Shown piece after piece: positions 32,859-40,643 of a stretch of DNA of 44,424 bases. Within the stretch, counting starts at the first letter, position 1; every line of letters begins with the position of its first letter. The notes under the pieces were generated by a model. The model saw only the letters and a list, made by a program, of their open reading frames with translations. It ran no database searches and was not told where the DNA came from. Origin of the DNA: Bacteroidota bacterium. GTDB lineage: Bacteria > Bacteroidota > Bacteroidia > 2-12-FULL-35-15. The stretch covers positions 1 through 44,424 of the forward strand of contig JAJTCJ010000016.1 in the NCBI GenBank assembly GCA_021323165.1, given 5' to 3'. A program made the translations under genes and the position numbers.

Positions 32859-35566
32859 TTTACTGTATTTTTAAAATTGCTATATTCTAATTTAAGTTCC
32901 TGACAAGCTTGAGTGCAGACTTTTTCCAGCTGAAGTACAAGTGAAGGGATCTGATTTGTTTGTTCCTGTGTGCTGGCATACTCCTGCACTTTTTTAGCCA
33001 TGTGTTCATATTCAGAAGTGATTCCCATAATTGAAAATGAAGGGATCATTTTATGTACTGACGCATGGAGTGCCTTCCAGTCTTTATCTTTTAATCCGGT
33101 TTTCATTGAAGCAATTAAAGGAGGTGTCTGTTCAAGATAAAGTGTGATCATTTCCATCATTAGCGTTGGATTTGATTTTGTCCGTTGCATTAAATAATTC
33201 AGATTGGTACATTTCTCCTGTGGAAAATCGGTTTTCTCATTTTCTAATGAATCTTTTTTATCATTTTGATGATCCTGCTTTTTGAGGTATTTGATAATCT
33301 TACTATATAGTAATTTATCATCTATAGGTTTTGATATATAATCATTCATCCCTACAGCCTTGCACTTTTCTACATCAACAGTGGTTACATCCGCAGTCAG
33401 TGCAATTATGGGGATGTCAGATTTGATTATTTGCCTTATGTGTTCAGTTGCCTCAAAACCATTCATTTCCGGCATCTGAAGGTCCATAAGAATTATATCA
33501 TAATGATTTTGGCCCAGCTTTTCAATTGCGATCCTTCCGTTACTCGCAATTTCCATTTCGAAACCGAAATCCTCTAATAGTGTTTTCATTAATAGTTGAT
33601 TCAAAGCGATGTCTTCAACAACAAGGATCTTAACATTTTTTATTTCGGACTGTAATTGAATTACCAGATCAGTTTCCATTTCTGCTTTGGCTTTTGTTTT
33701 TAGGAATTTTAATACGAATGCAAATGTAGAACCTTCACCAACTTTACTGATTACTTTTATTGATCCACCCTGAGGTTCTACCAACTGTTTCACAATAGCC
33801 AGTCCTAATCCTGTTCCTCCGTAAAGTCGGGATGTACCGCTCGTTGCCTGCTGAAAATCATCAAATATATTTCCGAGTTTATTTTCTGAGATTCCGATTC
33901 CTGTATCTGTTATTGCGAATTCTATACTTACAAATTCTGCTTCCTCTTCTATCTTTTTAACACTTACTGTAATCTTTCCTTCTGAAGTAAATTTCACGGC
34001 ATTGCCAACAAGATTCAGGATTATCTGATGAAGCCTTACTGGATCTCCTACTAATACATCGGGAATAGAACTGTCATATTCTTTTATAAGCTCAAGATTC
34101 TTTTCCTGTATCTTGGTTTCAAACAAATGCAGCATTGCAGAAATGGAGGAAGATAGTTTGAAGGGTACGTGTGCAAAGGTCATTTTACCTGCATCTACTT
34201 TTGCAAGATCGAGGATATCATTGATCAGTACGATCAAAGCATCACCTGATATTTTTATGGCATTTAGATATTCCTGCTGCTTAGGATTTAATTCAGTTTT
34301 TAACACCACTTTGGTAAAGCCGATAATTGCATTCATTGGTGTTCTTATCTCATGGCTCATATTGGATAAGAACTGCTGTTTGGATTTTACAGCTGCCTCT
34401 GCTATAAGTGTTGCGGTTTCTGCTTTTATTTTGGCTTCTTCTGCAATCTCTGTTGCCAACTCGGCAAATACTTTAGCTTCTGTAAGCTCCGTGGCTATTC
34501 TTTTCTGCTCAGTCACATCTCGGGCTACAATAACAACACCTAAAACATTTCCGCGATCATCTTTATAAACTGATCCATTGAATAAAACATCTGTAAGCTT
34601 ACCGCCTTTATGTCTTAAAGTAAGCGGTGAATCTGCTACTGATCCTTTTGCGAATACTTCTTGGTAAACCTCACGTGCTTTCTGAGGTTCGGTGAAATAA
34701 TCGAAGAAGTCGGTGCCGGTTAATTTTTCTCGCGCAATCCCTGTGATATTTACAGTGGCTTCATTCATATCCGTGATTTTTCCTTCAGGACTGATGGTCA
34801 CTAAAGGATCAAGGCTGGCTTCAATAAGGCTGAGTGAATATTTAGAAAGAAGTTTTTGTGCTGTAACATCTCTTGCTACAATCACTACTCCTAATACATT
34901 TCCCCTGTCATCTTTATATACTGACCCATTAAATAGTACGTCAGTTAATTTACCATTCTTATGTCTTAATGTTAAAGGAGAATCTGCAACGGAACCTTTG
35001 GCAAATACTTCCTGATAAACTTCACGTGCTTTTTGCGGCTCTGTGAAATAATCGAAGAAGTCGGTACCTGTTAATTTTTCACGTGTGATCCCGGTTATAT
35101 TTACTGTTGCCTGATTCATATCAGTGATCTTTCCTTCTGTGCTGATTGTAACAAGAGGATCAAGGCTGGCTTCAATAAGGCTTAAGGAGTATTTGGAGAG
35201 TAACTTTTGAGCTGTAACATCACGGGCAACGATAACTACTCCTAAAACATTTCCTTTATCGTCTTTGTAAACAGATCCATTAAAAAGAACATCCGTTAGT
35301 TTTCCTTCTTTATGTCTTAATGTAAGAGGAGAATCTGCAACGGAACCTTTTGCAAACACTTCCTGATAAACTTCTCTGGCTTTTTGAGGTTCTGTGAAAT
35401 AATCGAAGAAGTCGGTACCGGTTAATTTTTCACGGGAAATCCCTGTGATGTTTGCCGTGGCTTCATTCATATCGGTAATCTTTCCTTCAGTATTAATTGT
35501 TACTAAAGGATCCAGACTGGCTTCGATAAGACTTCTGGCATAACGTGATTCTTTGTTGGTTTCCAT
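32855..35566 (-). CDS. Soluble hybrid histidine kinase: three PAS, HisKA, HATPase, receiver, Hpt
   Basis: The 903-residue protein has no transmembrane helix or signal. Three nearly identical PAS domains (117-residue period; 12-128, 129-245, 246-355) are followed by a coiled Ala/Glu linker, HisKA with His405 (FLSNMSHEIRTPMNAIIG), HATPase (about 455-635; DTGIGISENKLG, GTGLGLAIVKQL), a receiver with Asp695 (DIILMDLQMPEMNG) and a C-terminal Hpt with His838 (HASVHKMIPSF). All four modules needed for a His-Asp-His relay are present. It overlaps the upstream AraC gene at TAATG and the downstream receiver at ATGA, so one mRNA from box H carries regulator, kinase and receiver. It should sense a cytoplasmic cue. 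Confidence 0.95.
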   Translation of the reverse strand: METNKESRYARSLIEASLDPLVTINTEGKITDMNEATANITGISREKLTGTDFFDYFTEPQKAREVYQEVFAKGSVADSPLTLRHKEGKLTDVLFNGSVYKDDKGNVLGVVIVARDVTAQKLLSKYSLSLIEASLDPLVTISTEGKITDMNQATVNITGITREKLTGTDFFDYFTEPQKAREVYQEVFAKGSVADSPLTLRHKNGKLTDVLFNGSVYKDDRGNVLGVVIVARDVTAQKLLSKYSLSLIEASLDPLVTISPEGKITDMNEATVNITGIAREKLTGTDFFDYFTEPQKAREVYQEVFAKGSVADSPLTLRHKGGKLTDVLFNGSVYKDDRGNVLGVVIVARDVTEQKRIATELTEAKVFAELATEIAEEAKIKAETATLIAEAAVKSKQQFLSNMSHEIRTPMNAIIGFTKVVLKTELNPKQQEYLNAIKISGDALIVLINDILDLAKVDAGKMTFAHVPFKLSSSISAMLHLFETKIQEKNLELIKEYDSSIPDVLVGDPVRLHQIILNLVGNAVKFTSEGKITVSVKKIEEEAEFVSIEFAITDTGIGISENKLGNIFDDFQQATSGTSRLYGGTGLGLAIVKQLVEPQGGSIKVISKVGEGSTFAFVLKFLKTKAKAEMETDLVIQLQSEIKNVKILVVEDIALNQLLMKTLLEDFGFEMEIASNGRIAIEKLGQNHYDIILMDLQMPEMNGFEATEHIRQIIKSDIPIIALTADVTTVDVEKCKAVGMNDYISKPIDDKLLYSKIIKYLKKQDHQNDKKDSLENEKTDFPQEKCTNLNYLMQRTKSNPTLMMEMITLYLEQTPPLIASMKTGLKDKDWKALHASVHKMIPSFSIMGITSEYEHMAKKVQEYASTQEQTNQIPSLVLQLEKVCTQACQELKLEYSNFKNTVK
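34500..35533 (-). repeat. Tandem near-identical PAS repeats, 351-base period
   Basis: Units start at 35533, 35182 and 34831 on the minus strand. Each begins SLIEASLDPLVTI and ends near VIVARDVT. Only a few residues differ between copies (for example NTEG/STEG/SPEG and HKEG/HKNG/HKGG), and the DNA differs mostly at silent positions. This looks like internal duplication followed by purifying selection. Confidence 0.9.
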
Positions 35567-36153
35567 TAATTTTTATCTGAACATTTTGAACTTCCTATTT
35601 CTTCTATCGGCATTCTTCTCTGGTCTTTTAATTTTTTAAAATGTGAAGGGGAAAGTCCGGTTACCTTTTTAAACTGATTTGAAAGATGAGCTACACTGCT
35701 GTAATTCATTTTCCAGGCGATCTCTGTAATGTTAAGCTCACCATAGATCATAAGTTCTTTAATGCGTTCTATTTTATGACAGATAATGAATTGTTCGATC
35801 GTGGTACCCTGTACTTCGGAAAATAAATTGGCCATGTATGTATAATCATGGTTTAATTTTTCACTCAGGTAATCAGAGAAATTTATTTTTATAACTTCAT
35901 CTGCATGATGGACCATATCAATAATTACGTTTTTGATCTTTTCAATCAAAACAGCTCTTTTATCATCCATCAGTTCCAGCCCGGAACATAACAAAGCAGC
36001 TTTTAAATCGTCACGTTGCTCAAGGGAGATGTTTTCCATGATCTCAACTTCCCCAAGATCTACTACAATAAAGTGGAGACCTTGTTTCCTGAGTTCTTCT
36101 TTCACCACTATTTTACAGCGGGTACTGACCATGTATTTTATGTATAATTTCAA
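35566..36153 (-). CDS. AraC family regulator 1 (HMA-like N-domain), first gene of the kinase operon
   Basis: The 195-residue protein has a C-terminal AraC-type double helix-turn-helix (about 95-190; ITEIAWKMNYSSVAHLSNQFKKVTGLSPSHFKKLK). Its short N-terminal domain (1-90) contains IKYMVSTRCKIVVKEEL and reads like a small ferredoxin-like or HMA-like fold. It is a paralogue of 36886-37446. I choose TTG 36153: it aligns with the paralogue's MKLYIKYM start and has AAAGGA seven bases upstream. A longer frame from TTG 36177 would start inside the -7 element of box H. The box in front suggests autoregulation. It is a good candidate for binding the regulon boxes; this is inference. Confidence 0.88.
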   Translation of the reverse strand: MKLYIKYMVSTRCKIVVKEELRKQGLHFIVVDLGEVEIMENISLEQRDDLKAALLCSGLELMDDKRAVLIEKIKNVIIDMVHHADEVIKINFSDYLSEKLNHDYTYMANLFSEVQGTTIEQFIICHKIERIKELMIYGELNITEIAWKMNYSSVAHLSNQFKKVTGLSPSHFKKLKDQRRMPIEEIGSSKCSDKN

Positions 36154-36174
36154 GAGATTATCCTTTAGTTTATA

Positions 36175-36240
36175 CAAAGGTGGTGAATTATAGGTAGGGA
36201 TGAGTTATACAAGTCCGGCCGAATGTTGTATAAATCCCAT
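36175..36240 (-). promoter_or_regulatory. Regulon promoter box H (AraC1-kinase-receiver operon)
   Basis: On the minus strand: ATGGGAT, unit TTATACAAC (36233-36225), 12 bases, unit TTGTATAAC (36212-36204), exactly 21 bases, CACCTTTG (36182-36175), then TTG 36153 after 21 bases. Here the two units also form an inverted repeat (TTATACAA and TTGTATAA). Confidence 0.82.
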
Positions 36241-36257
36241 GTTTTTTTAAAAACAAA

Positions 36258-36280
36258 GGCACTCTGAATATCAGAGTGCC
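36258..36280 (-). terminator. Terminator of the membrane-anchored receiver gene
   Basis: GGCACTCTGA pairs perfectly with TCAGAGTGCC across a three-base loop, with TTTGTTTTT following on the minus strand. It lies 16 bases after the stop at 36297. Confidence 0.88.
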
Positions 36281-36296
36281 CAGAAAATATTTATTG

Positions 36297-36788
36297 TTAT
36301 TTCATCATCTGGAGTGCAGCATACACAATAATTCCCATTGTGGTAAAGGTTAACAGGAAGGTAGCCATAAACTTGGAAACCCCGAATTCTCTAACCATTA
36401 ACCGAATAGGTTCTGTAATGATCATTGTTAGAAGCTTGCTCAACTTACTCCAGGATCCTGATCCTTTCACTATATAATCTTTGGCTCCGTTTCTGAAAGA
36501 TTCAATCGCCAGCCCTATATCTTCATTGCTTGAAAGCATGATCACTTCTGTTTTAGGATTGATGGATTTGATTGATTTAAGCACCTCAAGTCCGTTCTCA
36601 CCTTCCATAAAGTAATCAAGAATAACAATATTGGTTTCTTTATCCACTTTTTCAAGACAGCTTTTGCCATCATTAAAAGTTGAAACACGAACGCTCTGAC
36701 CGAATTTATTTTGTAGATAGTGTTTAAGGTCGGTGACCATTAATTTGTTGTCATCAACAATGAATAGATTTAATCCCTGAGTTTCCAT
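36297..36788 (-). CDS. Response regulator receiver with C-terminal transmembrane helix
   Basis: The 163-residue protein is a receiver domain (DD at 12-13, phospho-acceptor Asp58 in IVILDYFMEG, switch Ser in VIMLSSNED, Lys108 in YIVKG). An amphipathic linker (about 112-136; LTMIITEPIRLMVREFG) and a single hydrophobic helix (about 138-160; FMATFLLTFTTMGIIVYAAL) ending MMK follow. A membrane-tethered receiver with no output domain is unusual: it would titrate phosphate or recruit partners to the inner membrane. It is a single-gene unit between box I and a terminator. ATG 36788 is clear. Confidence 0.88.
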   Translation of the reverse strand: METQGLNLFIVDDNKLMVTDLKHYLQNKFGQSVRVSTFNDGKSCLEKVDKETNIVILDYFMEGENGLEVLKSIKSINPKTEVIMLSSNEDIGLAIESFRNGAKDYIVKGSGSWSKLSKLLTMIITEPIRLMVREFGVSKFMATFLLTFTTMGIIVYAALQMMK

Positions 36789-36825
36789 TTGTTACCTTTT
36801 TAATTATTTGTTTAATTCTGTGGGA

Positions 36826-36891
36826 CAAATGTGAGGACTTACTTTTCTGAAAGCATTATATAGTTATTGAAATAAATTACATATTTCACAC
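36826..36891 (-). promoter_or_regulatory. Regulon promoter box I (membrane-anchored receiver)
   Basis: On the minus strand: GTGTGAA, unit ATATGTAAT (36884-36876), 12 bases, unit CTATATAAT (36863-36855), exactly 21 bases, CACATTTG (36833-36826), then ATG 36788 after 37 bases. The first bases overlap the stop codon end of the AraC2 gene. Confidence 0.82.
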
Positions 36892-37446
36892 GTTTTCGAG
36901 ATTGCCGTTTCTTTTCTGTTTGAGCTGCTTATAAAAAGAAGGGGATAGGCCGGTCACTTTTTTAAATTGCTTGGATAAGTGAGAAACGCTGCTGTAATGA
37001 AGCTTGTAGGAGATCTCGGTAAGATTTAATTCATCATATAAAAGCAGTTCTTTAACTCTTTCAATCTTGTTGATGATAATAAATTGCTGAATTGTAATGC
37101 CTTTTACTTCGGAGAAAACATTAGACAAATAGGTGTAGTCATTGTTTAATTTCTCACTTATGTATTCGGAATAATTCACTTTAGGGAGTTCATCCGAATA
37201 GTGAATCATTTCTGTGATCACATTTTTAATTCTTTCAATGAGAATGCTTTTTTTATTATCAAGTAGTTCAAGTCCCGACTTAAGAAGTTGTTTCTTGAGT
37301 TCTTCCCTTTGTTCCTGATCAATATCTTCCAGTATGTCAACCATCCCAAGATCGAGGATAATATATTTGAGGCCCATTTTTTTTAGCTCCTCTTTAACGA
37401 TCATTTTGCAGCGCAAACTGACCATGTATTTAATATAGAGTTTCAT
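36886..37446 (-). CDS. AraC family regulator 2 (HMA-like N-domain)
   Basis: The 186-residue protein shares its whole layout with AraC regulator 1: N-terminal domain MKLYIKYMVSLRCKMIVKEE to about residue 88, then the AraC double helix-turn-helix with LTEISYKLHYSSVSHLSKQF and KKVTGLSPSFYKQLK. Identity with the paralogue is high across both domains. It has no regulon box in its 73-base upstream region, so it may be expressed independently and could be the constitutive input that drives the boxed promoters, including that of its paralogue. This is inference. ATG 37446 is used. Confidence 0.9.
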   Translation of the reverse strand: MKLYIKYMVSLRCKMIVKEELKKMGLKYIILDLGMVDILEDIDQEQREELKKQLLKSGLELLDNKKSILIERIKNVITEMIHYSDELPKVNYSEYISEKLNNDYTYLSNVFSEVKGITIQQFIIINKIERVKELLLYDELNLTEISYKLHYSSVSHLSKQFKKVTGLSPSFYKQLKQKRNGNLENV

Positions 37447-37519
37447 CAGGCTAATACGGGGTGTTAGTGGTTTGGTGAAGATAATCTTTTAGACCCAGAT
37501 TAGCCGGATGAAACATGAT

Positions 37520-39424
37520 CTATTGTATGATAACTTTATTCACTTTCTTATGACCTACATTATCTTCTATCAATAGGAAATAGGGACCGGCTGCCATTCC
37601 TGTTGTCGGGATAGCATATTCTTTTGTTTCGATCTTAGATTCTTTCCAGACTCTGGCCCCCGTAACAGAAATGATCTCTGCAGAATAAGGCAGCTCTGCG
37701 CCTTTTACAGTTATCTCGCTTCCGCTTGCAACCGGATTGGGATAGAAACTGATCGCACCTTCTTTGCTGTCAGAGTCACCAATCCCTGTAGTAACAGCTT
37801 CTGTAGATTCATGTGCTCCAATATCAGCGAGTGTTCCTGCCAATGCATTGTTAAAGAAATCATGTGAACCAGCATTTATATTAAAGGAACTCATAAGGTT
37901 CAATCCTGCATTTACCGCAGGAGAACCGGCTCCGATCTTATATGCGTTCAGCTGAGTTACCGGATTAGGGAAAACTGTTCCTCCGTTTCCTGCATTCAGC
38001 AAATTTGGATTGGCTGAAACACCTGTTGCTATTGAACCGGAAAGCTCATTGTTAGTCGCATTTCTCCAGGAATTTAAACTGTTATAAAAAGTATTACCAT
38101 CATAGATCTTGAAAGTACCTCCTGAGGACCAATAAAGATTTCCTGAAAAGGTCGCACTATAGCCTGTTGGAACATATACTAAATAGGCTCCACCGGTTGA
38201 TTGAAAAACGTTATTGTAAACTTCAACATTGTTAATTCCTGTATTCCATTCGGTGAATTTGAATGCTCCAACTCCAGAATTAGCCGAAGAAGGACTTGTA
38301 AATACTGTGTTGTTATATATCTTCACACCGCTCATAGTCGATCCCGGGCCCTTGAATAAAGTGATTCCGCCACCATTCGTCCTGCCATCATTCTCACTGA
38401 TGTTATAACGAACAACATTGTTGGACCAAGGACGTGCATAATCATATTGTCCCAGTAAGTAACCTGCTCCGTCATTATCATGGGAATAGTTATATTGAAG
38501 AACTGAATTGGTAACTCCTCCGTCCAGATCGAATCCAAGTCCGTCACAACCGCTTCCGCCTGAGTTATTATAGCTTTCGCAATACTGAATCGTTATATTG
38601 TTTGAATCCCATGTCCAGATACCTCCCGGGCCACCGCAATGTGTGTTTGCTGCTCCGTTATGATGCGCAACACTCTTTTCTACAAGAGCATTATCAACCT
38701 GTCCAAGTATGACACCGCTTCCTCTGTGTGTAGAAGGATCGGAATACCCTGTAACATTATTTATTTCAGTGTTTCTAATGGTAATATTCTGATGTGACCA
38801 GCCTGTGTGCGACTGACTTGTATAACCTCTGGTAACTATACCATCCTGACGGATATTGTAAACATGTAATCCATCAATAAGAACGTCTTTAAAGCCACTG
38901 TTACCTTTAGCAGAATGCAGCAATAAGCCCGTTTTTCCATAATTTAAAATATCCAGAGATTTCAATTCGATCTTATTTAATCTCACATTTCCTGAAAGAT
39001 CGTTATACAGATATACTCCATCAGTTGAATTATTCGTCATACCGGCACCTTCAAAAATAAGATTTGAAACCGTGAATCCCTTAGTATTAAAAGCATAGAA
39101 TCCCACACTGTTTCCTGAACTTATTTTCGCTTTTCCTGATCCGAAAGAAGAAAATGTTACCATATTGGCAGCATCGTTCGCATCATTTGCATCAATGGTG
39201 AGTCCGCCTGTAAATACAGCACCTCCTTCGAAAAGTATCTTTGTTCCCGGAGCAAGATTCAGTGAATTAACTTTGGAAACGGTTTTCCAGGCGGTTGCCA
39301 TGGAAGTACCATCATTATTGTCGTTACCGTTGGAACTTACGTAATACGTAGTGGCCTTCAGGCCTGAAGCCAGCAGTAAAAAATTAGCCGCGATCAGGAA
39401 CTTATTCGATATTGTTCTTTTCAT
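37520..39424 (-). CDS. Secreted right-handed beta-helix protein with T9SS type A signal
   Basis: The product of 634 residues has a signal peptide (MKRTISNKFLIAANFLLLAS) and then TTYYVSSNGNDNNDGTSMATAWKTV, a start typical of DUF1565/pectate-lyase-like proteins. A parallel beta-helix spans about 100-500, with repeated N-V-x-x-N and Y-x-N-S turns (for example NVVRYNISENDGRTNGGGIT). The C-terminal T9SS type A domain (about 560-634) contains ISFYPNPVASGSEITVKG and AGPYFLLIED. A polysaccharide-binding or lyase role is possible, but no catalytic residues can be assigned. I use ATG 39424, since the longer frame from 39472 would bury the signal peptide. No regulon box precedes it, and the 262 bases between it and nfo hold nothing I recognise. 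Confidence 0.85.
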   Translation of the reverse strand: MKRTISNKFLIAANFLLLASGLKATTYYVSSNGNDNNDGTSMATAWKTVSKVNSLNLAPGTKILFEGGAVFTGGLTIDANDANDAANMVTFSSFGSGKAKISSGNSVGFYAFNTKGFTVSNLIFEGAGMTNNSTDGVYLYNDLSGNVRLNKIELKSLDILNYGKTGLLLHSAKGNSGFKDVLIDGLHVYNIRQDGIVTRGYTSQSHTGWSHQNITIRNTEINNVTGYSDPSTHRGSGVILGQVDNALVEKSVAHHNGAANTHCGGPGGIWTWDSNNITIQYCESYNNSGGSGCDGLGFDLDGGVTNSVLQYNYSHDNDGAGYLLGQYDYARPWSNNVVRYNISENDGRTNGGGITLFKGPGSTMSGVKIYNNTVFTSPSSANSGVGAFKFTEWNTGINNVEVYNNVFQSTGGAYLVYVPTGYSATFSGNLYWSSGGTFKIYDGNTFYNSLNSWRNATNNELSGSIATGVSANPNLLNAGNGGTVFPNPVTQLNAYKIGAGSPAVNAGLNLMSSFNINAGSHDFFNNALAGTLADIGAHESTEAVTTGIGDSDSKEGAISFYPNPVASGSEITVKGAELPYSAEIISVTGARVWKESKIETKEYAIPTTGMAAGPYFLLIEDNVGHKKVNKVIIQ

Positions 39425-39686
39425 CCGTTTAGTGTTAATTCTCCTGAGGACCGGGTTCTGTGGGCCGGACATACTTATAAAAGCAGCATTTAATAGCTGT
39501 CAGGAAAATGTTCTTAATATTCTGTGTATTAATTGACTGTGTGTCTGGAATACAACGAAATATAACGGGTAATATTCAAAAAGGATGTGATTTTAACATT
39601 TTTTTAGAGTCGAAAATTCGACAAACCAGGCATTTTCGGAGCCTAAAGAGGAAATTTGTGTTTTGTGAAGATGATAAGGATGATAA

Positions 39687-40520
39687 TTACTTTTTAGAAA
39701 GATCTCTCAGTATTTGGAGATTCTTTTTATCGGCATCGTTCTCTTTAGGGAGTTCAAGAACTTTAGGGATATGAGGAAAATTCTGCATTATATATTTAAA
39801 GGGAGTTAATCCTATAAAGCCTTCTCCAATATGGGCATGACGATCTAGTTTACTACCCAATTCTCCTTTGGAATCATTAAGATGGAAACAGAGGAGTTTT
39901 TCCAAACCGATCCTATTGTCTGTTTCTTTAAAGAATTTTTCTATTCCTTTCGGGTCACGGATATCGTAACCAGCCGCAAAAGCATGGCATGTGTCTATGC
40001 AGAGGCCAATTTGTTTTGATTTGATGTGATCGATCAGGTCTGAAATGTATTCAAGTTTTCCACCAATACTTGAACCCTGTCCTGCAGTATTTTCCAGTAA
40101 TATTTTAACCGGATTTCCCTTGAGTACCTGCAGTACATTTTTGATCCGGTCACCAATCCGAATTATTGCTTCTACTTTTGATAATGTTCCGGCAGCTCCA
40201 GGGTGAAGGACGGTGTGAGTTAAACCAAGTGTTTTACATCGTTCCAATTCCATAGCTAAAGCCAACATCGACTTTTCTGCAATATCATCGTTTTCTGAAC
40301 CAAGGCTAATTAAATAGATTGCATGTGAAAATGCTTGCTTTACTCCATGCTTTATACATGCTGCTTTGAATTCTTTTCCTTCATGTTCAGTTACAGTTTT
40401 TTCTTTCCAGGACTGTTGATTCTTGGTGAAGATCTGGATCGTATCTATGCCAAGACGGGCAGCTTCGATTGCTGCGTTTACATATCCTCCGGAAATTGAT
40501 ACATGTGAACCTAAAAGCAT
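39687..40520 (-). CDS. nfo: Endonuclease IV (apurinic/apyrimidinic endonuclease)
   Basis: The 277-residue TIM-barrel protein has the metal-site motifs of endonuclease IV: GSHVSISGG (His6 region), THTVLHPGA, LENTAGQGSSIGG, GLCIDTCHAFAAGYD, FHLNDSKGELGSKLDRHAHIGEG and a C-terminal LELPKEN. It cleaves DNA at abasic sites in base-excision repair and needs three zinc ions. I use ATG 40520, which matches the family N-terminus (MLLGSHVSI); the longer frame adds an unlikely hydrophobic extension. It is divergent from yceI, with 123 bases between the start codons, and outside the boxed regulon. Confidence 0.96.
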   Translation of the reverse strand: MLLGSHVSISGGYVNAAIEAARLGIDTIQIFTKNQQSWKEKTVTEHEGKEFKAACIKHGVKQAFSHAIYLISLGSENDDIAEKSMLALAMELERCKTLGLTHTVLHPGAAGTLSKVEAIIRIGDRIKNVLQVLKGNPVKILLENTAGQGSSIGGKLEYISDLIDHIKSKQIGLCIDTCHAFAAGYDIRDPKGIEKFFKETDNRIGLEKLLCFHLNDSKGELGSKLDRHAHIGEGFIGLTPFKYIMQNFPHIPKVLELPKENDADKKNLQILRDLSKK

Positions 40521-40643
40521 GATGTAGAGTTGAAAAAAACAATGCCAGTATTTCACATTTCCTGGTATTCAAAAGTGCTGTTAATCATCAGGTATAAATA
40601 TTGTCTTGTTGAATTTAGTGCTCAATATTTAAAAAATGATAAC

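Noticed and set aside
29138-36240. Box units as an inverted repeat (ATAACT-N9-AGTTAT or TTATACAA/TTGTATAA) rather than a direct repeat
   Set aside because: The inverted form is visible only in boxes D, E, F and H, while the direct repeat with a 21-base period fits all nine. It is kept as a secondary possibility.
22415-36891. Repeated TTATGTAAC-type units as a CRISPR or transposon end
   Set aside because: They occur only as spaced pairs in front of genes, always the same distance from a -7 element, and not as arrays or flanking ends.
37449-37505. Inverted repeat GGCTAAT...ATTAGCC upstream of AraC2 as a terminator or operator
   Set aside because: The stem is only seven pairs with a 43-base loop and no T-run, so it cannot be supported.
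39508-39774. Plus-strand open frame of 88 codons
   Set aside because: Its second half is antisense to the end of nfo, the start has no ribosome site, and the composition is not protein-like.
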